Both the position numbers and the translations under genes were made by a program. Positions 59,908 to 64,000 of a DNA stretch of 64,000 bases are shown here, one piece after another. Source of the DNA: Dyadobacter sp. CY356 (GTDB lineage Bacteria > Bacteroidota > Bacteroidia > Cytophagales > Spirosomataceae); NCBI RefSeq assembly GCF_021440195.1, contig NZ_JAJTSZ010000009.1:186001-250000 (forward strand), read 5' to 3'. Position 1 is the first letter of the stretch. Every line of letters begins with the position of its first letter. The notes under the pieces were generated by a model. That model was not told the origin of the DNA, did not search any database, and worked only from the letters and a program-made list of their open reading frames with translations.

Positions 59908-60778
59908 TATTTCCATCCGGCATACTTTGCAGACAGCGCACGGAATTCTTCCGATGGAAATTTCACTTCGGGCTGACAAGGGAAGTATTGTTGCCATAAC
60001 AGGGCCCTCGGGTGCAGGAAAAACTACCTTGCTCCGACAAATCGCAGGTCTGGTCATACCTGATTTCGGATATATTAAATTCGGACCGGACGTTTGGCAG
60101 GATACTGATCATAAAATTTTCCTGTCGCCTCAGCTTCGTCCCATTGGTTTTGTATTTCAGGATTATGCACTTTTCCCTCATTTGACTGTTAAGGAGAACT
60201 TACATTTTGCATTAAAAAAAGGAGACAATACTGATATAGTAGATGAACTTTTAGCTTCTGTTGAACTCACAAGACTTGCTGACAGAAAGCCGCATCAGCT
60301 TTCCGGTGGCCAGCAGCAGCGTGTAGCCCTGGCAAGAGCGTTGGTTCGCCAGCCGGATTTACTGTTACTTGACGAACCGCTTTCTTCGCTAGACCATACC
60401 ATGCGCCTTCGATTGCAGGAATATTTATTGAAACTGCAAAGACAACGAGGTTTTACGATGCTTATCGTTTCGCACGATCTTGGCGAAATATTTCGGATGG
60501 CTCATCAGGTATTGGTCTTAGAAAACGGAAAAATCCTGAAACAAGGATCGCCATCGGAGGTTTATGTTCCGGAAAATACTAATAATGAAGAACTTACAAT
60601 TTATGGCGAGGTACTGACCTGTACTCAACATAATGATCATTTAATTGTAAGCGCACTGATACAGCAATCTGTCAGAAAATTACGATTACCTCTTTACTGG
60701 CTTTCAAAAATGTCGCCCGGACAATCTTTTGTTCTATACTCATCTATGGAAAACCCACACATTGAGCTGATAAATTAA
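59888..60778 (+). CDS. modC: Molybdate ABC transporter ATP-binding protein
   Basis: The 296-aa protein has the Walker A GPSGAGKTT (39-47), the signature LSGGQQQRVALARAL, Walker B LLLLDEPLSSLD and the switch His in LIVSHDLGEIFRM. A C-terminal region of about 70 residues resembles a regulatory TOBE-type domain (ELTIYGEVLTCTQHNDHLIV). It starts with GTG at 59888, inside the end of modB, and powers molybdate import. Confidence 0.94.
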   Translation: MSDNLLDISIRHTLQTAHGILPMEISLRADKGSIVAITGPSGAGKTTLLRQIAGLVIPDFGYIKFGPDVWQDTDHKIFLSPQLRPIGFVFQDYALFPHLTVKENLHFALKKGDNTDIVDELLASVELTRLADRKPHQLSGGQQQRVALARALVRQPDLLLLDEPLSSLDHTMRLRLQEYLLKLQRQRGFTMLIVSHDLGEIFRMAHQVLVLENGKILKQGSPSEVYVPENTNNEELTIYGEVLTCTQHNDHLIVSALIQQSVRKLRLPLYWLSKMSPGQSFVLYSSMENPHIELIN

Positions 60779-60835
60779 TTAGGGTAATTTTATTGCGTCC
60801 TTGCCTTTTCTTTCAAAAACTAATCATTTTATCTC

Positions 60836-61513
60836 ATGCGCATTCTTTTACGATTTTTACAAATTGCTCTGGTCGCTTTCCCTCTTTTAGCGATGAAGCA
60901 GGATAAACCATTACGCGTTATATTTTTTGGTGATTCAATTACTCAGGCAGGAGTTGGCCCCAAAGGTTACATCACGATGATGTCCGATATGCTGAAAACC
61001 AACAACCAAAGCAGTCAATATGAATTGATGGGTGCAGGAATTGGTGGCAATAAAATATATGATCTTTATCTTAGGATTGAGGATGATGTTTTATCAAAAA
61101 AACCGGATGTTGTTTTTGTTTATATTGGAATCAACGACGTTTGGCATAAAAGTTCATCAGGCACAGGAACCGACCCTGACAAATATGTGAAGTTTTACGA
61201 AGCTATTATCAAAAAACTGAAAGCGCAGAATATCCGTATTGTCCTTTGTACGCCTACTGTGATCGGTGAGAAAAATGATAATTCAAATATGCAGGATGGC
61301 GATCTGAATCAGTATTCAAAAATTATCCGTGATATCGCATCCAGAAATAGTCTTCAGCTATGTGATCTCCGCAAATATTTTCAGGATTACCTAGCTCAGA
61401 ATAACCCGGAAAATAAAGAAAAAGACATTCTTACAAGCGACCGTGTCCATTTAAATGAAACCGGAAACAAGTTTCTGGCTGATAAAATGATGGAGGCTTT
61501 GTTGAAGAAATAA
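60836..61513 (+). CDS. Secreted SGNH/GDSL hydrolase
   Basis: The 225-aa protein has a leader (about 1-19, ending LLAMKQ) and the SGNH blocks: FFGDSITQAGVGPKGY (block I, Ser nucleophile), GAGIGGNKIYDLYLR (II, Gly), YIGINDVWH (III, Asn) and TSDRVHLNETGNKF (V, Asp and His). It should be a periplasmic or secreted esterase or acetylhydrolase; the exact ester is unknown. It follows modC by 57 bases but is probably unrelated. A bidirectional terminator follows. Confidence 0.92.
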   Translation: MRILLRFLQIALVAFPLLAMKQDKPLRVIFFGDSITQAGVGPKGYITMMSDMLKTNNQSSQYELMGAGIGGNKIYDLYLRIEDDVLSKKPDVVFVYIGINDVWHKSSSGTGTDPDKYVKFYEAIIKKLKAQNIRIVLCTPTVIGEKNDNSNMQDGDLNQYSKIIRDIASRNSLQLCDLRKYFQDYLAQNNPENKEKDILTSDRVHLNETGNKFLADKMMEALLKK

Positions 61514-61537
61514 AAACTTATAAAATAATTAAAATTT

Positions 61538-61573
61538 AAAATGCAAAAGGGTCAGTTGATCCTTTTGCATTTT
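61538..61573. terminator. Bidirectional terminator after the SGNH hydrolase gene
   Basis: AAAATGCAAAAGG (61538-61550) and CCTTTTGCATTTT (61561-61573) form a perfect 13-bp stem with a 10-base loop, and the symmetrical A/T tails allow termination from both sides. Confidence 0.87.
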
Positions 61574-61604
61574 GAAAATCATTATAACTAATGTATAAAA
61601 GCTC

Positions 61605-62504
61605 CTATTCCCAAAGCTTCCCAGGATATTCACCATTGTCATGCAAAGCCGATAAAGAAGCTTGAACTGTGGGTTTGTCTTCTGGATAAGTAACACCAAA
61701 CCAGTCGGACGAACTGCGGAAAACGCGGCAATCACCCAGACCATTTTTAATAATATAAGACATTACCGTAGGAATGTAGAACTCTGCTTTTGGTGTATGT
61801 AAATTTACACGGGCATATTCTTCAAACAATTCTTTGGTGATCGGAAACATAGAAGGTTTAAATCCCCAGAAATTCATAGAAACAGGCGTCTCAGGTTCCA
61901 GTTCCGTTTTTACATCTTCTTCTTCAAAATAAATTTTACCTCCTTCTTCAAATATCTTGGTACGTTCTACTACGGACGACAAGTTATGATCTTCTCTTTC
62001 GATACAAATCCCCCGGGAAACTGTCCCGTTTTCAGAAAGTGTTCTTTTCAATTCATAACCGATCATGGCATGCTGACTATCGTTGGTATCAGTCTGCAAA
62101 AATTCAGACATCGTTTCAAAAGCACCACGACCGTAAAAATCATCCGCATTGATTACAGCAAATGGCGTGTCTGTTTTATCCCAGGCGCACAGCGTTGCGT
62201 GCCCGGTTCCCCAGGGTTTCACGCGTTCAACCGTCCCAAGATCTTCCGGCACATAAGACTGCACACCCTGTATAGCAAAATCATAATCGATTTTCCCTTT
62301 TAATTTTGGAGCAAATAATGCTTCTGCCTCGTCTTTTATTTCTTTCCGTACGATGAATACTACTTTGCCAAAACCGCTTCGAATGGCATCATATAAGGAA
62401 TAATCAATAATGGTTTCACCATTGGGACCAAACTGGTCAAGTTGTTTTATTCCTCCATACCGGCTTCCTATGCCGGCAGCCAAAATTAAAAGCGTTGGTT
62501 TCAT
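61605..62504 (-). CDS. Sugar-phosphate nucleotidyltransferase (NDP-sugar synthase)
   Basis: The 299-aa cytoplasmic enzyme has the nucleotide-binding start LLILAAGIGSRYGGIKQLDQ (5-24) and DYSLYDAIRSGFGKVVF, the metal-binding VINADDFYGRGAFETM, and an active-site-like segment PWGTGHATLCAWD. This is the pattern of sugar nucleotidyltransferases that differ from GalU, where the first loop is AAGLGTRFLPATKSMPKEM. The sugar and base are not predictable from sequence. It is convergent with the SGNH gene. Confidence 0.85.
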   Translation of the reverse strand: MKPTLLILAAGIGSRYGGIKQLDQFGPNGETIIDYSLYDAIRSGFGKVVFIVRKEIKDEAEALFAPKLKGKIDYDFAIQGVQSYVPEDLGTVERVKPWGTGHATLCAWDKTDTPFAVINADDFYGRGAFETMSEFLQTDTNDSQHAMIGYELKRTLSENGTVSRGICIEREDHNLSSVVERTKIFEEGGKIYFEEEDVKTELEPETPVSMNFWGFKPSMFPITKELFEEYARVNLHTPKAEFYIPTVMSYIIKNGLGDCRVFRSSSDWFGVTYPEDKPTVQASLSALHDNGEYPGKLWE

Positions 62505-62721
62505 TTAATTAGTTGAAAAGTTGAAATTTAAAAACGGCTGACTGCTGCCATTTTCTTTTGATAAAATATAACAGGAACAGAAATGCGGGCATTTATCAGT
62601 AATACCGTCAACCTGACACAATTATTACAGAAGACACATGAGCACCATCTTTCCCATACACAAAAAAACAATAATTTAAGGAAAATATACTACTTCCATC
62701 GTTTTTAGGTTTAAGATAAAA

Positions 62722-62757
62722 TGAAAAAAGCGCCGTGATAGCTCACAACGCCTTTAC
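62722..62757 (-). terminator. Terminator after the IscA-type gene
   Basis: On the minus strand the sequence reads AAAGGCGTTGTGAGCTATCA then CGGCGCTTTTTTC: GTGA/TCAC form the inner stem and the GCG/CGC flanks an outer one with a bulge, followed by six T residues, 24 bases after the stop. Confidence 0.55.
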
Positions 62758-62780
62758 TATTATCCACAAAATCTAAAAAT

Positions 62781-63107
62781 TTAAACGGCAAAACTTTCGC
62801 CACACCCACAAGTGCGTGTAGCATTCGGATTAACAAACTGAAATCCTTTTCCATTCAGACCATCTGAAAAATCCAGAACAGTACCGGCAAGATACAATAT
62901 GCTTTTTTTATCAACAATAATCTTAACACCTTTATCTTCAAAGACCATATCCGTAGGATTTGTATCAGAATTGAATTCAAGATTATAGGTCAAACCTGAA
63001 CATCCTCCGCCCAAAACACCCACACGAATCTGATAATCTTCATCGTGTCCGTCTGCCTTACGCAATTCTATGATCTTATTTTTTGCAGTATCGCTTACAG
63101 TAACCAT
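62781..63107 (-). CDS. Iron-sulfur cluster assembly/carrier protein, IscA/ErpA type
   Basis: The 108-aa protein is an A-type Fe-S carrier. The three cluster-binding cysteines are visible: GVLGGGCSGLTYNLEF (one Cys) and ATRTCGCGESFAV (two Cys). It would deliver clusters to apo-proteins. The family separates into IscA, ErpA and SufA, and this sequence alone does not decide which. It is monocistronic, 140 bases from the thrB end and followed by a terminator. Confidence 0.94.
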   Translation of the reverse strand: MVTVSDTAKNKIIELRKADGHDEDYQIRVGVLGGGCSGLTYNLEFNSDTNPTDMVFEDKGVKIIVDKKSILYLAGTVLDFSDGLNGKGFQFVNPNATRTCGCGESFAV

Positions 63108-63247
63108 AATCTATAATTTTAATGCTCTGGACTATGTAACGTTTAAAATTACGCAGAAAGTTCGTTTTATGTCAATTTTGAGTAGCATAAAAAACAGAAA
63201 ATTGAAACGGCAATTATAATGCTCAGATTATAATACATTTCCCCTTA

Positions 63248-64000
63248 TCAGTACTTTTCCAAAATCACCGGACCTCCCTTATTAATCATAGAAACATGAG
63301 AACTTGACTCGATGCCCGCATTTGCAAAAGTCGCTTTCATCACCTCTGCTACTTTCTTTGCATTTTCAATACCCCGGCTTAATGCAAACATGGATGGTCC
63401 TGATCCTGAGATACTGCATCCTAATGCGCCATTGTCCAAAGCCGCCTGTTTTACAAGGTTAAAATCAGGAATTAAAATAGACCGGACTGGTTCAATAATT
63501 ACATCCACCATCGAACGACCAATCAGATCATAATCTTCCATCATTAAACCAGCCACTAATCCGGCCACATTCCCCATCTGGGAAATCGTATTTTTTAAAG
63601 ACACTTCATCTCTTAAAATATACCGCGCATCTTTGGTGTTGATTTCAATATCCGGATGTACCAACGTGCAGAAAAGATCGCCCGGTACAGGAATGGAAAA
63701 AACATCCAGCGGCGCATAACTTCGAATGATGACAAAACCGCCCAGAAGCGCCGGACCAACATTATCAGCATGTGCTGAACCGGAAGCGATCCGTTCACCC
63801 TCCATAGCGAAAGGCAAAAGTTCGGTTCTTGAAAGCGGACAATCCAATAATTCGTTCATCGCCACAACACCTGCAACCGCACTTGCCGCGCTTGAACCCA
63901 TACCGCTGCCGAGTGGCATATTTTTATGTAAAATGACTTCGCAACCAAAATCTTTAATACCAAGATGTTTCAGTAGATGAAGCATAACGCCTGTCACAGC
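63248..64000 (-). CDS. thrB: Homoserine kinase, C-terminal part (start outside the window)
   Basis: The frame runs off the right edge, so the N-terminal portion is missing; 250 codons are present. The GHMP ATP-binding loop PLGSGMGSSAASAVAG is intact, as is the C-terminal GALGCSISGSGPSMFALSRG. The SGSGPSMFA pattern distinguishes homoserine kinase from other GHMP kinases. ThrB phosphorylates homoserine in threonine synthesis. Upstream neighbours, probably thrA or thrC, are not visible. Confidence 0.92.
   Translation of the reverse strand, partial: AVTGVMLHLLKHLGIKDFGCEVILHKNMPLGSGMGSSAASAVAGVVAMNELLDCPLSRTELLPFAMEGERIASGSAHADNVGPALLGGFVIIRSYAPLDVFSIPVPGDLFCTLVHPDIEINTKDARYILRDEVSLKNTISQMGNVAGLVAGLMMEDYDLIGRSMVDVIIEPVRSILIPDFNLVKQAALDNGALGCSISGSGPSMFALSRGIENAKKVAEVMKATFANAGIESSSHVSMINKGGPVILEKY

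Noticed and set aside
62505..62780. Possible tRNA or small RNA gene in the spacer near the IscA-type gene
   Set aside because: No cloverleaf arms or T-loop-like GTTCRANYC sequence were found; only a terminator for the IscA-type gene is supported.

Overview
The window looks like chromosomal DNA from a Bacteroidota bacterium, most likely a Cytophagales member close to Dyadobacter or Spirosomaceae. The support is indirect: two TonB-dependent receptors carrying N-terminal carboxypeptidase-like domains, HmuY-type lipoproteins, a HYC_CC_PP protein, an FKBP/Prc pair, DUF1003, DUF6597-type AraC and YfhO proteins, a moderately AT-rich base composition, and several promoter elements of the Bacteroidota TAnnTTTG type. 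No rRNA, tRNA, CRISPR array, prophage, transposase or plasmid function was seen. The genus is an inference.

Layout. 1-4.6 kb: the 5' part of uvrB, a cupin/JmjC-like oxygenase, then a run of small plus-strand genes (AraC regulator, VOC protein, DUF1003 membrane protein, small beta protein, YceI). 4.7-9.4 kb: a heme/iron uptake locus, with a TonB-dependent receptor and two HmuY-like proteins, preceded by two perfect 13-nt palindromes that look like metal-regulator operators. 9.4-11.2 kb: a YdeI/DUF1801 protein and a GNAT-SRPBCC fused frame. 11.4-21.7 kb: export, with a heterodimeric ABC exporter and a complete RND tripartite efflux operon. 21.8-22.2 kb: a tandem array of about 73-bp hairpin units. 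22.3-28.1 kb: periplasmic proteostasis (fkp-prc) divergent from atpA-atpG. 28.1-33.2 kb: a GC-rich hairpin cluster, a LolA-like protein, a second YceI, a GHMP sugar kinase plus galU, and an SDR. 33.3-38.8 kb: a beta-helix protein with a C-terminal PDZ-like domain, a CNNM/CBS membrane protein, DUF1456 and DUF763.

39.1-47.9 kb, all on the minus strand, is a copper-handling island: CopA ATPase, two small HMA proteins, a HYC_CC_PP protein, a TonB receptor with a Cys-Cys pair, an AraC regulator whose N-terminus resembles an HMA domain, a metal-binding lipoprotein and a His/Met-rich outer-membrane protein. A Uma2-type nuclease gene sits inside it. 48-57.9 kb is mostly housekeeping: CsaA, lactonase, TlpA-like, YdcF, pfkA, YfhO, tyrA and an aminotransferase. 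58.0-58.4 kb is a repeat element with perfect 16-bp terminal inverted repeats and an expanded 20-bp core. 58.4-60.8 kb is modABC. The rest holds an SGNH hydrolase, a sugar nucleotidyltransferase, an IscA-type protein and the 3' part of thrB.

The most system-like accessory region is the copper island, which would link outer-membrane, periplasmic and inner-membrane copper handling under a regulator that may sense metal itself. The most unusual non-coding structures are the two repeat elements and the operator-like palindromes before the heme receptor. Convergent gene pairs are generally separated by strong symmetrical hairpins.
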